Below, piece by piece: positions 49,084-57,908 of a stretch of DNA of 64,000 bases. Position numbers and translations under genes: made by a program. The stretch spans positions 62,001 through 126,000 of the forward strand of contig NZ_FWFQ01000003.1 in assembly GCF_900172235.1 (NCBI RefSeq), written 5' to 3'. This DNA comes from Pseudoruegeria aquimaris. GTDB lineage: Bacteria; Pseudomonadota; Alphaproteobacteria; Rhodobacterales; Rhodobacteraceae. Positions within the stretch are counted from its first letter, which is position 1, and each line of letters begins with the position of its first letter. The notes under the pieces are model-generated. The model was not told the origin of the DNA. It saw only the letters and a list, made by a program, of their open reading frames with translations, and did not search any database.

Positions 49084-49112
49084 CTTATCGGAGGGAATGG
49101 AAAGATTGTCAA
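49084..49112 (-). promoter_or_regulatory. Strong promoter of rplU-rpmA overlapping the waaA stop
   Basis: Minus strand TTGACA (49112-49107), exact 17-bp spacer, GATAAG (49089-49084). The TGA inside TTGACA is the waaA stop codon. The implied leader is about 125 nt to the rplU start. Confidence 0.65.
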
Positions 49113-50413
49113 CCCCCGCGTGCACCGCTTTCCGAGCGGGCGGGCACAAGCGCCGCGATGGCCTGCCACGTCTCTTCCAGCACCCGGCCGCGGGCCTCGA
49201 TGACGCCCCGCGCGGCCGTGGTGAGCGCGGCGCGGCGCTCGGGGTCGAGCCCGGCCATCACCGCCTTCGGCAGCGCCTGCGCGTCGGCCACCGCGATGGC
49301 CGCGCCGGCGGCATCGAGCTGTGCGTAGCTCTCGGCGAAATCCTCCACCTGCGGGCCATGCAGGATGACGCAGCCGAGCGCCGCCGCCTCGAAAGGGTTC
49401 TTGCCCAGGTAGGGCACCTCGCGCACCGGCAAGGAATGCCCGATGAAGGCCACCTGCGCAAGTCGATACCAGAGCCCCATCTCGCCCAGCGTATCAGCCA
49501 CGTAGACGGCCATCGCGCCGTCCGGCGGCTCCCCCGCCGAACGCAGCCCCGCCGCACCGAAACGCGCGCGGGCCTGCGCGGCCACCTCCGGCCCAACGCC
49601 GATGTTGCGCGGTGCAATGATCAACAGCGCATCCGGGAAGCTTTCGCGCAGCGCTGCGTGGGCGGCGAGCATGGCCGCGTCCTCGGCAGCTTCCGTGGCC
49701 GCCGCCAGCCAGACGGGCCGCGCACCGATGCGCGTCCGAAGCTCTGCCAATGTGTCTGGATCCGCCGCCAGCGGCCGCGCCGCGCCCTTCAGCGCGCCGG
49801 TGACGGAGATCCTCTCCGGCGCGACGCCGAAATCGGCGAAATGGCGGGCGGACTCCGCATCCTGCACGAGACAGGTGGAGAAGCGTGACAGCACGTCCGC
49901 GTAGAGCCCGCGCAGCTTTCCCCGGCTCTCCACGCTGCGCGCGTAGAAGCGGCTGTTGATGAGCGCCAGCGGAATGCCGCGCCGGTCGGCCTCGACGATC
50001 ACGGCGGGCCAGAAATCCATCTCGGAGAACACCGCCACCACGGGCTGCCAGTGATCCAGAAACCGCGTCACCGCGGCGCGGGTATCGACGGGCAGGAACT
50101 GGTGGCGGCAGCGCGGCGGCAGGCCCACGCGCGCCAGCGCGTCGGCGGAGGTCTGGGTGGTGGTGGTGAGCAGGAAGTGGGCCTCGGGCAGCGCCTGCCC
50201 CGCCCGCTCGATCAGCGGCAGCAGCGCCAGGCTTTCGCCCACGCTCAGGGCGTGGAACCACAGGAGCGGGCCTTGCGGGCGCGCCGGCAGGTTGCGCGCG
50301 AAGCGTTCGTCCACCCGATCGGCCGCCAACTTGCCCTTCTTCACCCGCCCGGCCATCGCCCGCCGCCACAGCGGGCCCGAAACGCGGGCAAAGCCGAGGT
50401 AGGCCGAGAGCAT
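49109..50413 (-). CDS. waaA: 3-deoxy-D-manno-octulosonic acid transferase
   Basis: 434 aa inner-membrane glycosyltransferase that adds Kdo to lipid A precursor (GT30). LLWFHALSVGESLALLPLI, LLTTTTQTSADAL, VFSEMDFWPAVIVEADRRGIPL, SVTGALKG and the C-terminal GHSLPVREVPYLGKNPFEAAALG are the family motifs. Start is ATG 50413, with TTG 50422 as an alternative; neither has a strong ribosome site. It follows kdsD by 12 bp. Confidence 0.94.
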   Translation of the reverse strand: MLSAYLGFARVSGPLWRRAMAGRVKKGKLAADRVDERFARNLPARPQGPLLWFHALSVGESLALLPLIERAGQALPEAHFLLTTTTQTSADALARVGLPPRCRHQFLPVDTRAAVTRFLDHWQPVVAVFSEMDFWPAVIVEADRRGIPLALINSRFYARSVESRGKLRGLYADVLSRFSTCLVQDAESARHFADFGVAPERISVTGALKGAARPLAADPDTLAELRTRIGARPVWLAAATEAAEDAAMLAAHAALRESFPDALLIIAPRNIGVGPEVAAQARARFGAAGLRSAGEPPDGAMAVYVADTLGEMGLWYRLAQVAFIGHSLPVREVPYLGKNPFEAAALGCVILHGPQVEDFAESYAQLDAAGAAIAVADAQALPKAVMAGLDPERRAALTTAARGVIEARGRVLEETWQAIAALVPARSESGARGG

Positions 50414-50425
50414 CCAGCCCAAGGC

Positions 50426-51418
50426 TCAGGCCGCCCCGACGTTGAGCAGTTGCAGCACGGTCACGAGGCCCACGGGCTTTCCGGCCTCCACCACGAAGGC
50501 GGCCGAAATCTTGCGCTCCTGCATCGTGTGAAGGGCGCGCGCCGACAGCCGCCCCGGCTCCAGCGTGATCGGATCGCGCGTCATGATCGCATCGGCGAAG
50601 GTTTCGCGCATGGCCTTCTGCATCGGCGCATCGGACTGGCGTTCGAGGTAGCGGCGGATGTCGCCGTCCGTCACCACCCCCTGCAGCATGCCGGCGCCGT
50701 CAACGATGCCGACGATGCCGAAGCTCTTGTCCGACAGCGCGGCTATCACGTCGATCACAGGCTGGTCCGGCCGCACCAGCGGCAGATCCTCCGGCGGCAC
50801 CATGATGTCGGCGATGCGGGTGAGCGAGGCCCCCAGCTTGCCGCCCGGGTGGAAGCGGTGGAAGCTGGTTTCGGTGAACCCCTTCTTCTGCAGAAGCGCG
50901 ATGGCCAGCGCATCGCCCATCGCCAGCTGCATCATGGTCGAGGTCGTCGGCGCGAGGTTGTGGGGGCAGGCCTCCCGCGCGCGGGGCAGCGCCAGCACCA
51001 CGTCGGCGGCCTTCGCGAGGCTGCTCTCGCCGTTGCCGGTGAGCAGGATCAGCGGCACGCCGAAGCGGCGGCTGTAGGCGGCGATGTCGGACAGCTCCCG
51101 CGTCTCGCCGGACCAGGTGAGCATCAGGATCACGTCATCGCCCTGGATCATGCCCAGATCGCCGTGGCTGGCCTCGGAAGGATGCACGAAGAACGACGGC
51201 GTGCCGGTGGAGGCGAAGGTGGCGGCGAGCTTGCTGCCGATATGGCCGGATTTGCCCAGGCCCGTGACGATCAGCCGGCCCTTCATGGCGAAGATCAGGT
51301 CGATGGCGGATTGGGTGACCTGCTCCAGCGCCGGCGTGGCGAGCGCGGCGATGAGCGCGTCGATCCCCTCGCGGTTTGTGGTGATCGCCTGTTTGACGTG
51401 ATCGCTGTCGGTTGTCAT
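50426..51418 (-). CDS. kdsD: Arabinose-5-phosphate isomerase KdsD
   Basis: 330 aa enzyme making arabinose-5-phosphate for Kdo. A SIS domain (VTGLGKSGHIGSKLAATFASTG, SWSGETREL-like LTWSGETRELSDI) is followed by two CBS domains (from VPPEDLPLVRPDQPVIDVIAAL and from IMTRDPITLEPGRL). AGGAAGG seven bases upstream sets the ATG at 51418. Same strand and 12 bp ahead of waaA. Confidence 0.94.
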   Translation of the reverse strand: MTTDSDHVKQAITTNREGIDALIAALATPALEQVTQSAIDLIFAMKGRLIVTGLGKSGHIGSKLAATFASTGTPSFFVHPSEASHGDLGMIQGDDVILMLTWSGETRELSDIAAYSRRFGVPLILLTGNGESSLAKAADVVLALPRAREACPHNLAPTTSTMMQLAMGDALAIALLQKKGFTETSFHRFHPGGKLGASLTRIADIMVPPEDLPLVRPDQPVIDVIAALSDKSFGIVGIVDGAGMLQGVVTDGDIRRYLERQSDAPMQKAMRETFADAIMTRDPITLEPGRLSARALHTMQERKISAAFVVEAGKPVGLVTVLQLLNVGAA

Positions 51419-51561
51419 CGCCCGGCCTTCCTGCACGCTTGCGCCCGTTTTGCCTTCCGCTTACGCCAAAGCCCGCCGCGCATCAATGCCCGGCCCAGCC
51501 GCTTGCCCCGCGCCGCCGGCTCGGGGTAAAGGGGCGCGAACCGCAACGGAAGGCCCCGGCG

Positions 51562-52230
51562 ATGATCATTTCGACGCAATACAACTTCATCTTCGTCCAC
51601 ATTCCCAAGACGGCGGGGATGAGCGTGACCGACGCCTTCCAGAAATACGGGCGTCCGCAGGGCCGCTCGCTGCTGCGCTCCTTCAGCCGCCGCCTGCCCT
51701 TCCGCGAAAGCCCCGCCAAGGCGCATTTCCGCTACCACGATCCGGCCAGCACCTTCGTGCGCAAGCTGGGGCCGGAGGTGTTCGAGCGCTTCCTGAGCTT
51801 CTCCGTCGTGCGCAACCCCTTCGATCACGCGGTTTCGCACTACGAATACATGAAGCAGTTCCGCATCAAGGACATCGCCGAGAAGGTGGGCCAGCTGAGC
51901 TTCGAGGAGTACCTCGACTACCGCCGGCAGCCGCCGCGCGGCAAGGACACGATCTTCGCGCGCCTGCCCAACCAGAGCCATTACCTGACCGACGGCGCCG
52001 GCACCCTCCTCGTCAAGCGGCTGGCGCGGTTCGAACGGCTTGAGGCCGATCTCTCCGCCATCGCGGAGGAGCTGGCGCTTCCCGAGTTCCGCCTGCGCCA
52101 CATCAACAAGACCAAGAGCAAATCCGAGAAGAAGCCCTACCAGGACTATTACACCCCGCAAACCGAGGCGATCGTGCGGGAGATCTACAAGCCCGACTTC
52201 GCGCTCCTCGGCTACGACGACAGCCTCTGA
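51562..52230 (+). CDS. Sulfotransferase family 2-like protein
   Basis: 222 aa. The 5-prime phosphosulfate-binding loop FIFVHIPKTAGMSVTDAF and the 3-prime phosphate motif VVRNPFDHAVSHYEYM are typical of carbohydrate sulfotransferases. It carries no membrane anchor, so it acts in the cytoplasm. It sits divergently between kdsD and the glycosyltransferase/kdsAB genes, which suggests (inference) sulfation of a surface glycan. Confidence 0.85.
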   Translation: MIISTQYNFIFVHIPKTAGMSVTDAFQKYGRPQGRSLLRSFSRRLPFRESPAKAHFRYHDPASTFVRKLGPEVFERFLSFSVVRNPFDHAVSHYEYMKQFRIKDIAEKVGQLSFEEYLDYRRQPPRGKDTIFARLPNQSHYLTDGAGTLLVKRLARFERLEADLSAIAEELALPEFRLRHINKTKSKSEKKPYQDYYTPQTEAIVREIYKPDFALLGYDDSL

Positions 52231-52318
52231 GCCGGCGGCGTCCACGGCGCTCCAGACACGCCGCACCGATCAGGCGCGCGGGCATGCCGCGAGGGCACGC
52301 CCTGCGCCGGGCCCCGCC

Positions 52319-53092
52319 TCACATGCGGAAACCGTTCTCCAGCCAGTAGTCGCGCACCCACGGGATCGGCTTGCGGCCGTAATGCGGAAACCTGCCCCAG
52401 GGCTTGGAGGTGCGTCCGATCACGTCGATCGGGCGCGGATCGCCGTGGAAGGCCACGATGAGCGTGCCCGGATCCGGCGCACGCGGCGGAAGGAAGCGAT
52501 CGAGGATCGGCGGCTGGCGCAGGTGACGCTTGAAGCTGATGACCCATTCCTCGGGCCATGTCTTCCAGCCGCGCACGTAATGCTCGATCACCTGCTGCTC
52601 GTTCTGGAACTGCGCGTAGGCGGCTTCCTTGTCCTTCAGGAAGTTCTCAAGCACCTGCGGCTGGCTGCCCAGATCGAAGGCGAAGACGCCGGAGGCCAGC
52701 CGTGGTGCGGCGTTGACCTTGCCCCGCCGCCAGTCCGGCCCGCCCGCGATGGAGATGAATTCCCCTTCCATCTCGAAGAAGGGTTCGAGCCGGCCGACGA
52801 TGACCGAATCCAGATCGATGAACAGCGCCCGCCCCGTCAGCCCGTAGAGATCTTCCTTGAACATGCCCAGCTTGGGCCAGGCCCCGGCGCCGTAGCGCTC
52901 GGGCGGAAGATCGAGGTCCGGCAGCGGGAAATGCTCGATCTCCGGGTCCAGCCCTTCGGGCTCGTTCGTCAGGCAGACGAAACGGAAGGGCGGCGCCAGG
53001 TGTTTGCGCACCGCGTTGAACAGCACGTTCACGTAGGCGCCCGGATAGAGCGCGCCCCACTTCATGCAGATGACGATGCGTTCCCGGCTCAT
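52319..53092 (-). CDS. Glycosyltransferase-like protein linked to kdsA
   Basis: 257 aa. RIVICMKWGALYPGAYVNVL, FVCLTNEPEGLD and ALFIDLDSVIVGRLEPFF (a DxD motif preceded by hydrophobics) are the layout of a GT-A type nucleotide-sugar transferase, followed by a flanking AFHGDPRPIDV motif. The ATG overlaps the kdsA stop (ATGA), so it belongs to the Kdo operon. It is probably a lipopolysaccharide-core or capsule transferase; donor and acceptor are unknown. Confidence 0.82.
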   Translation of the reverse strand: MSRERIVICMKWGALYPGAYVNVLFNAVRKHLAPPFRFVCLTNEPEGLDPEIEHFPLPDLDLPPERYGAGAWPKLGMFKEDLYGLTGRALFIDLDSVIVGRLEPFFEMEGEFISIAGGPDWRRGKVNAAPRLASGVFAFDLGSQPQVLENFLKDKEAAYAQFQNEQQVIEHYVRGWKTWPEEWVISFKRHLRQPPILDRFLPPRAPDPGTLIVAFHGDPRPIDVIGRTSKPWGRFPHYGRKPIPWVRDYWLENGFRM

Positions 53093-53919
53093 GCCTTCAC
53101 CACGTCGTCCAGCGCCTTGAGCTGATCCAGCAGCGCGCCCATCTCGGCCAGCGGCACCATGTTGGGGCCGTCGCTCGGGCTGCGGGCTGGCTCCTCGTGG
53201 GTTTCGATGAACACGCCGCCCACGCCGACGGCCACCGCCGCGCGCGCCAGTGGCGGCACGAATTCGCGCTGCCCGCCCGTGGAGGAGCCCAGCCCGCCGG
53301 GCAGCTGCACCGAATGGGTGGCGTCGAAGATCACCGGGCAGCCCGTCTGCGCCATGATCGGCAGGGCGCGCATGTCGCTCACCAGCATGTTGTAGCCGAA
53401 GCTCGCGCCGCGCTCGGTGAGCAGGATCTTCCCGTTGCCGGTGCTCTTGATCTTGTCCACGATGTTGGGCACGTCCCACGGGGCGAGGAACTGGCCCTTC
53501 TTCACGTTGATGACCGCACCTGTTTCACCGGCCGCCAGCAGAAGATCGGTCTGGCGGCAGAGAAAGGCGGGGATCTGAAGGATGTCCACCGCCTGGGCGG
53601 CGCGGGCGCATTGCCCCGGCTCGTGCACGTCGGTCAGGACCGGGCAGCCGAATTCCTCGCGGATGGCGGCCAGGATGTCGAGCCCGGCCTCCATGCCCAG
53701 GCCGCGCTTGCCCGAGAGGCTGGAGCGGTTGGCCTTGTCGTAGCTGGCCTTGAACACGTAGGGGATGCCGCGCGCGGCGCAGAGCTCGGAAAGCGTGCCG
53801 GCGAGCATGCGCGCGTGCTCCAGCGATTCCAGCTGGCAGGGCCCGGAGATCAGACTGAAGGGCAATGTGTTGGAAATGGCCACGTCGCCGAGGGTGACGG
53901 TTTGGGCGGTCTCGCTCAT
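53089..53919 (-). CDS. kdsA: 3-deoxy-8-phosphooctulonate synthase KdsA
   Basis: 276 aa TIM-barrel enzyme condensing arabinose-5-phosphate and phosphoenolpyruvate to Kdo-8-phosphate. SLISGPCQLESLEHA, FKASYDKANRSS, LTDVHEP and IFDATHSVQLPGG are diagnostic. The metal-type cysteine (SGPCQLES) is present, so it is probably of the metal-dependent class. Coupled to kdsB upstream and the glycosyltransferase downstream by ATGA overlaps. Confidence 0.96.
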   Translation of the reverse strand: MSETAQTVTLGDVAISNTLPFSLISGPCQLESLEHARMLAGTLSELCAARGIPYVFKASYDKANRSSLSGKRGLGMEAGLDILAAIREEFGCPVLTDVHEPGQCARAAQAVDILQIPAFLCRQTDLLLAAGETGAVINVKKGQFLAPWDVPNIVDKIKSTGNGKILLTERGASFGYNMLVSDMRALPIMAQTGCPVIFDATHSVQLPGGLGSSTGGQREFVPPLARAAVAVGVGGVFIETHEEPARSPSDGPNMVPLAEMGALLDQLKALDDVVKA

Positions 53920-54716
53920 GCAATGCCTTCCCGGGCCATGATGGCCTCGATGGTGTCGATGTCGGAGGGGTTGTTGAGTTCCCAGAAATCGCGGCCGCGG
54001 GCGTCCACTTCGACGCAGCGCACCCGCATGCCGTTTTCGAGGAAGCGCAGCTGCTCCAGCCCTTCGAGTTCCTCGGCCTTGCCCGGCGCCAGCGCCGCGT
54101 AGGCCGCCAGAGCGGCCGGCGTGTAGGCATAGACCCCGACGTGGTGGAACACCGGCGTCTGCGCCTCGTCCGGGTAGTCGCCCGGCGTGAAGGGCAGCAC
54201 TTCCTTGGAGAAATAGAGCGCGGCGTTGTCGCGCCCGAAGACGGCGGTGGTGCCGCCCACGCGATCGGCCTTGCGATCTTCTTTCAGGCGGCGCAGATGC
54301 GCGCCGGTGGAGCGCAGAACCGGCGTGGCGCAATCGGCGCCCGGGTCCGCCGTCATCGAGGCGATCAGCGCCTCCACGAACCACGGCGGCGTCAGAGGGG
54401 CATCGCCCTGCAGGTTCACGACGATCTCCGGCGTCTCGGGCAGCAGCGCCACCGCTTCGGCACAGCGCTCGGTGCCGTTGCGGCAGGCCGAGGACGTCAT
54501 CAGCACCTGCGCGCCGAAGCCTTCGGCGGCCTGCGCGATGCGCTCATCGTCGGTGACGACGTAGACGGCATCGGCCCCGGCCACGCCGCAGGCGCATTCC
54601 CAGCTGCGCCGGATCAGGGATTTGCTTTCGCCCGTCGCGCCGCGCAGTTCGGCCAGCGGCTTGCCGGGGTAGCGGGTCGAGGCATACCGCGCCGGGATGA
54701 GAATGACCGATTTCAA
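53916..54716 (-). CDS. kdsB: CMP-Kdo synthetase KdsB
   Basis: 266 aa enzyme activating Kdo with CTP. SVILIPARYASTRYPGKPLAEL is the nucleotide-binding start, VVNLQGDAPLTPPW the metal motif, and VGVYAYTPAAL and ARGRDFWELNNPSDIDTI-like C-terminal motifs follow. The start is placed at TTG 54716 (GGAAGGA nine bases upstream, giving the family-like N terminus); ATG 54752 in frame would add 12 unlike residues. Head of kdsB-kdsA-GT. Confidence 0.93.
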   Translation of the reverse strand: MKSVILIPARYASTRYPGKPLAELRGATGESKSLIRRSWECACGVAGADAVYVVTDDERIAQAAEGFGAQVLMTSSACRNGTERCAEAVALLPETPEIVVNLQGDAPLTPPWFVEALIASMTADPGADCATPVLRSTGAHLRRLKEDRKADRVGGTTAVFGRDNAALYFSKEVLPFTPGDYPDEAQTPVFHHVGVYAYTPAALAAYAALAPGKAEELEGLEQLRFLENGMRVRCVEVDARGRDFWELNNPSDIDTIEAIMAREGIA

Positions 54717-54783
54717 TGGCTTGCTTCCTTCCACCTGTCTGGTGGCCCTCATACACCGGCCGCGCAGGCGGTGAAACCGGCAA

Positions 54784-55614
54784 TCAGATGTCCTGCCCGC
54801 CCATGAACCGGGCCGCCGCCAGCCCGAGCCCCCGCGAGATCCCGACGAGCATGGTGTCGAACCCGGCGAAGAGCGCGCGGTTAAGATCCTGCCCCGCCTC
54901 GGTTTCGGAGAAATCGATGTAGGACTGCACCTCCTCGTCGCTCAGCGGCTGGTAGGCCAGCGCAAGGTAGGAAAACAGCCAGTCGCGCGTGTCGGAGCGG
55001 ATCTCGGGCTCCTGCTGCCAGACATCGGCGAGGATCTGATCCTCGGTGAGATCGAAGGCGAAGGCGCCGCCGTCCACCAGCCCCGTGTAGAAAGCGTAGT
55101 TGGCGTTGAGCGAGCCGACGACGTTGGCTTCCACCAGGTCGTTGGCCTCGGAGAAGGCCTCCAGCAGATCCAGCCGGGGGTCGCCCTGCTCCTGCATGGT
55201 TTCCAGCGTTTCGCGGCTGGCGGCCTCGATGCTTTCGTCCATCTGGGCGATGCGGGCCGAGATTTCCAGCCCGATGATGCGCTGGCCTTCTTCGCTTTCG
55301 AAATAGGCGAGCGCCGGTGCGATCGAGGATTCGGGCATCTCCGCCGCGAAGCTCGCCCGGAAGCTCTCCATCATCGCCGGCAGCGCATAGAGCCGCTCAA
55401 CGCTGTCACGCCAGTTCTCGCCCCCGGCGGCGGGAAACAGCTCCGCCTCCAGTTCGTCGGCATAGACGAGCCCCTCCTCGCGCATGATCTCCAGAACCGA
55501 CTCGAGCCGAAGCGCCTCCAGCAGATCGTCCACCGGCTCGGCCGTGGCGGGAAAGGCCAGCGCGGCCGTGGCGGACAGGCCCAGGGCAAGGGCGACGGAA
55601 AGGCGACGGGACAT
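54784..55614 (-). CDS. DUF2059 domain exported protein
   Basis: 276 aa. A signal peptide (SRRLSVALALGLSATAALAFPATA, cleaved near ATA-E) is followed by an all-alpha domain (LYALPAMMESFRASFAAEM, YFESEEGQRIIGLE and a second IDFSETEAGQDLNRAL) that matches the helix-rich DUF2059 pattern, with the ESEEGQ-type motif occurring twice. Unknown periplasmic role. The start ATG 55614 has AGGAGG four bases upstream. Confidence 0.83.
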   Translation of the reverse strand: MSRRLSVALALGLSATAALAFPATAEPVDDLLEALRLESVLEIMREEGLVYADELEAELFPAAGGENWRDSVERLYALPAMMESFRASFAAEMPESSIAPALAYFESEEGQRIIGLEISARIAQMDESIEAASRETLETMQEQGDPRLDLLEAFSEANDLVEANVVGSLNANYAFYTGLVDGGAFAFDLTEDQILADVWQQEPEIRSDTRDWLFSYLALAYQPLSDEEVQSYIDFSETEAGQDLNRALFAGFDTMLVGISRGLGLAAARFMGGQDI

Positions 55615-55753
55615 GGTGCCTCCTGCAATGATCCTGCGGAAGATGTTAGCCCCTGCCCGCCGGATAGGAAAGCGCTCGCGGCGCAGTGCGGGCCAATTGG
55701 CCACAGGCCGCGCGCCGGCAGCGCCTCCTCGCAGCCGGAAGTGAAAAAACCGG

Positions 55754-55782
55754 TTGCAGCGGCTGCCCGCTCGGACTAAACC
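55754..55782 (+). promoter_or_regulatory. Predicted promoter of tRNA-Ser
   Basis: TTGCAG at 55754-55759, exact 17-bp spacer, TAAACC at 55777-55782. Transcription would start about 10 bp before the tRNA. Confidence 0.5.
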
Positions 55783-55798
55783 GCGCGCACCACTTCGC

Positions 55799-55888
55799 GG
55801 AGAGGTGCCGGAGTGGTCGAACGGGGCGGTCTCGAAAACCGTTGTGGGCGCAAGTCCACCCAGGGTTCGAATCCCTGTCTCTCCGCCA
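55799..55888 (+). tRNA. tRNA-Ser (anticodon CGA)
   Basis: 90 nt class II tRNA. Acceptor GGAGAGG (55799-55805) pairs with TCTCTCC (55878-55884, one G-T pair); discriminator G and encoded CCA follow. The anticodon loop CTCGAAA is closed by GCGGT/ACCGT, giving CGA for UCG codons. The long variable arm (TTGTGGGCGCAAGTCCACC) and the T-loop GTTCGAATC are as expected for serine. No intron. Confidence 0.97.
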
Positions 55889-56023
55889 CTTCCCCCTTCC
55901 CATCACTTGGTCCGCCCGCGAACGGGGCCGTGCGCTGCGTCTGCCGCAACAACACCCGGCCAGTTGCCCCCTGCCTTGTGAAACTTCGATGACAGGGCCG
56001 TTTTACGGTTGGGCGACCCGCCT

Positions 56024-56050
56024 ATTTCATTTATTCATGAAATATGAATA
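56024..56050. promoter_or_regulatory. Overlapping inverted repeats at the arsR start
   Basis: ATTTCAT/ATGAAAT (56024-56030 and 56037-56043, spacer 6) and TATTCAT/ATGAATA (56032-56038 and 56044-56050, spacer 5) overlap each other and the start codon at 56044. Typical ArsR operators are short AT-rich palindromes like these. No clear ribosome-binding site is visible. Confidence 0.5.
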
Positions 56051-56913
56051 CAGCGATTCCCTCCCGGCTTTCCGCCCTCGGCCACCCGCAGCGCCTTGCG
56101 CTGTTCCGGCTGCTCATGCGCCGCTACCCCGACAGGGTGCCGGCGGGTGAGCTGGCGGAGGCGCTCGGGCTGAAGGGGCCCACGCTTTCCGCCTATCTCT
56201 CCAGCCTGATGAAGGAAGGGCTCGTCACCCAGGAGCGCATCGGCACCTCGCTGCGCTACAGCCTCGACATGGACGCCGTGCGCCAGACCTTCGACTACCT
56301 GCTGCTGGATTGCTGCCGCGGCCGCCCGGAGGCCTGCGCCCCGGTAACGGCAGGAGGCCCCGGCACCGCCTCCCTCGCCGCGCCCCTCGCCGCCCCCATC
56401 GACGGCGAGCCCAGGTTCAGGGTCCTCTTCCTCTGCACCGGAAACACCGCCCGCTCGGTCTTCGCCGAGGCGCTGCTGCGCGATCTGGCCGGGGAGCGTT
56501 TCGAGGCCCATTCCGCCGGCACGCGGCCCCGCTCGGAGCTCAACCCCCACGCGCTCGCCGTGCTGCGCCGCAACGGGCACGACGTCTCCACCCTGCGCGC
56601 CAAATCCGTCGCGGAATACCAACGGCCCGATGCCCCGAGATTCGATTTCGTCTTCACCGTCTGCAACCAGGCCGCCAACGAGGACTGCCCCGCCTGGCTC
56701 GGCCAGCCGGTGAGCGCCCACTGGGGCCTGCCGGACCCGGTGAAGGCCGAAGGCAGCGATGCCGAGAAGAGCCTCGCCTTCCAGGAGGCCTACCGGCACC
56801 TGCGCGCCCGCATCGAGGCCTTCGCCGCCCTGCCCCTTTCCACCCTCGACAGGATCGCGCTGCAACGCGCGGTCGATGACATCGGTCAAAGCCACCGGGA
56901 GATGACGACATGA
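56044..56913 (+). CDS. ArsR repressor fused to an arsenate reductase domain
   Basis: 289 aa. Residues 1 to about 100 are an ArsR winged helix ([32 protein letters not shown]) with a cysteine cluster C90, C91 and C98 ([13 protein letters not shown]) suited to bind arsenite. After a short Ala/Pro linker, residues about 125-260 form a low-molecular-weight-phosphatase-type arsenate reductase: CX5R loop CTGNTAR (C131 to R137), and C207/C215 ([10 protein letters not shown]) as the redox relay. A regulator and its enzyme in one chain would sense arsenite and reduce arsenate. First gene of the ars operon; ATGA overlap with the next. Confidence 0.93.
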   Translation: MNTAIPSRLSALGHPQRLALFRLLMRRYPDRVPAGELAEALGLKGPTLSAYLSSLMKEGLVTQERIGTSLRYSLDMDAVRQTFDYLLLDCCRGRPEACAPVTAGGPGTASLAAPLAAPIDGEPRFRVLFLCTGNTARSVFAEALLRDLAGERFEAHSAGTRPRSELNPHALAVLRRNGHDVSTLRAKSVAEYQRPDAPRFDFVFTVCNQAANEDCPAWLGQPVSAHWGLPDPVKAEGSDAEKSLAFQEAYRHLRARIEAFAALPLSTLDRIALQRAVDDIGQSHREMTT

Positions 56914-57908
56914 CGACCTACGCACTCAACGGCCTCGGGCGCATCGGCAAGCTGGCGCTGAAACCGCTGCTGGAACGCGGCGCGAAGATCGCCTGGATCA
57001 ACGATGCCACCGGCGATGCCGCCATGCACGCCCACCTGCTGGAGTTCGACACCGTGCACGGGCGCTGGCAGGCGGCGTTCGCCCATGACGCCGACAGCGT
57101 GACCATCGACGGCACCCGCCTGCCTTTCATCGGCACGAAGGATCCCGCCGCGCTGCCGCTCGAAGGCGTGGACGTGGTGATCGACTGCACCGGCGCCTTC
57201 AAGACGGAAGCCAGGCTCGCCCCCTATTTCGCGGCCGGCGTGAAGAAGGTGGTGGTGTCCGCCCCGGTGAAGGACGGCGACACGGCCAACATCGTCTACG
57301 GCGTCAACGAGGCCACCTATGCGCCGGAGCGCCACCGCATCGTGACGGCGGCCAGTTGCACCACCAACTGCCTCGCGCCGGTGGTGAAGGTGATCCACGA
57401 GAACCTCGGCATCCGCCACGGCTCCATCACCACGATCCACGACGTGACCAATACCCAGACCATCGTGGACCGCCCCGCCAAGGATCTGCGTCGCGCCCGC
57501 TCCGCGCTCAACTCGCTGATCCCCACCACCACGGGCTCGGCCACCGCGATCACCCTGATCTACCCCGAGCTGAAGGGCCGGCTGAACGGCCACGCCGTGC
57601 GGGTGCCGCTGCTCAACGCCTCGCTCACCGACTGCGTGTTCGAGGTGGAGCGCGCCACCAGTGCCGAAGAGGTCAACGCCCTGTTCAAGGCCGCCGCGGA
57701 GGGCCCGCTCAAGGGGATTCTCGGCTACGAGGAACGCCCGCTGGTTTCGGCCGACTACACCAACGACACCCGCTCCAGCATCGTGGACGCCCCCTCCACC
57801 ATGGTCGTCAACGGCACGCAGGTGAAGATCTACGCCTGGTATGACAACGAGATGGGCTATGCCCACCGGCTGGTGGACGTGGCTCTGATGGTGGGGGCCA
57901 GCCTGTGA
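56910..57908 (+). CDS. ArsJ-associated glyceraldehyde-3-phosphate dehydrogenase
   Basis: 332 aa. The NAD-binding [13 protein letters not shown], the catalytic C150 in ASCTTNC, and [10 protein letters not shown] are GAPDH motifs. Its position directly before arsJ, with ATGA overlaps on both sides, marks it as the arsenic-linked isozyme. Established work on this pair shows that it uses arsenate to make 1-arseno-3-phosphoglycerate, which ArsJ exports. It is not the main glycolytic gap gene, by context. Confidence 0.95.
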   Translation: MTTYALNGLGRIGKLALKPLLERGAKIAWINDATGDAAMHAHLLEFDTVHGRWQAAFAHDADSVTIDGTRLPFIGTKDPAALPLEGVDVVIDCTGAFKTEARLAPYFAAGVKKVVVSAPVKDGDTANIVYGVNEATYAPERHRIVTAASCTTNCLAPVVKVIHENLGIRHGSITTIHDVTNTQTIVDRPAKDLRRARSALNSLIPTTTGSATAITLIYPELKGRLNGHAVRVPLLNASLTDCVFEVERATSAEEVNALFKAAAEGPLKGILGYEERPLVSADYTNDTRSSIVDAPSTMVVNGTQVKIYAWYDNEMGYAHRLVDVALMVGASL

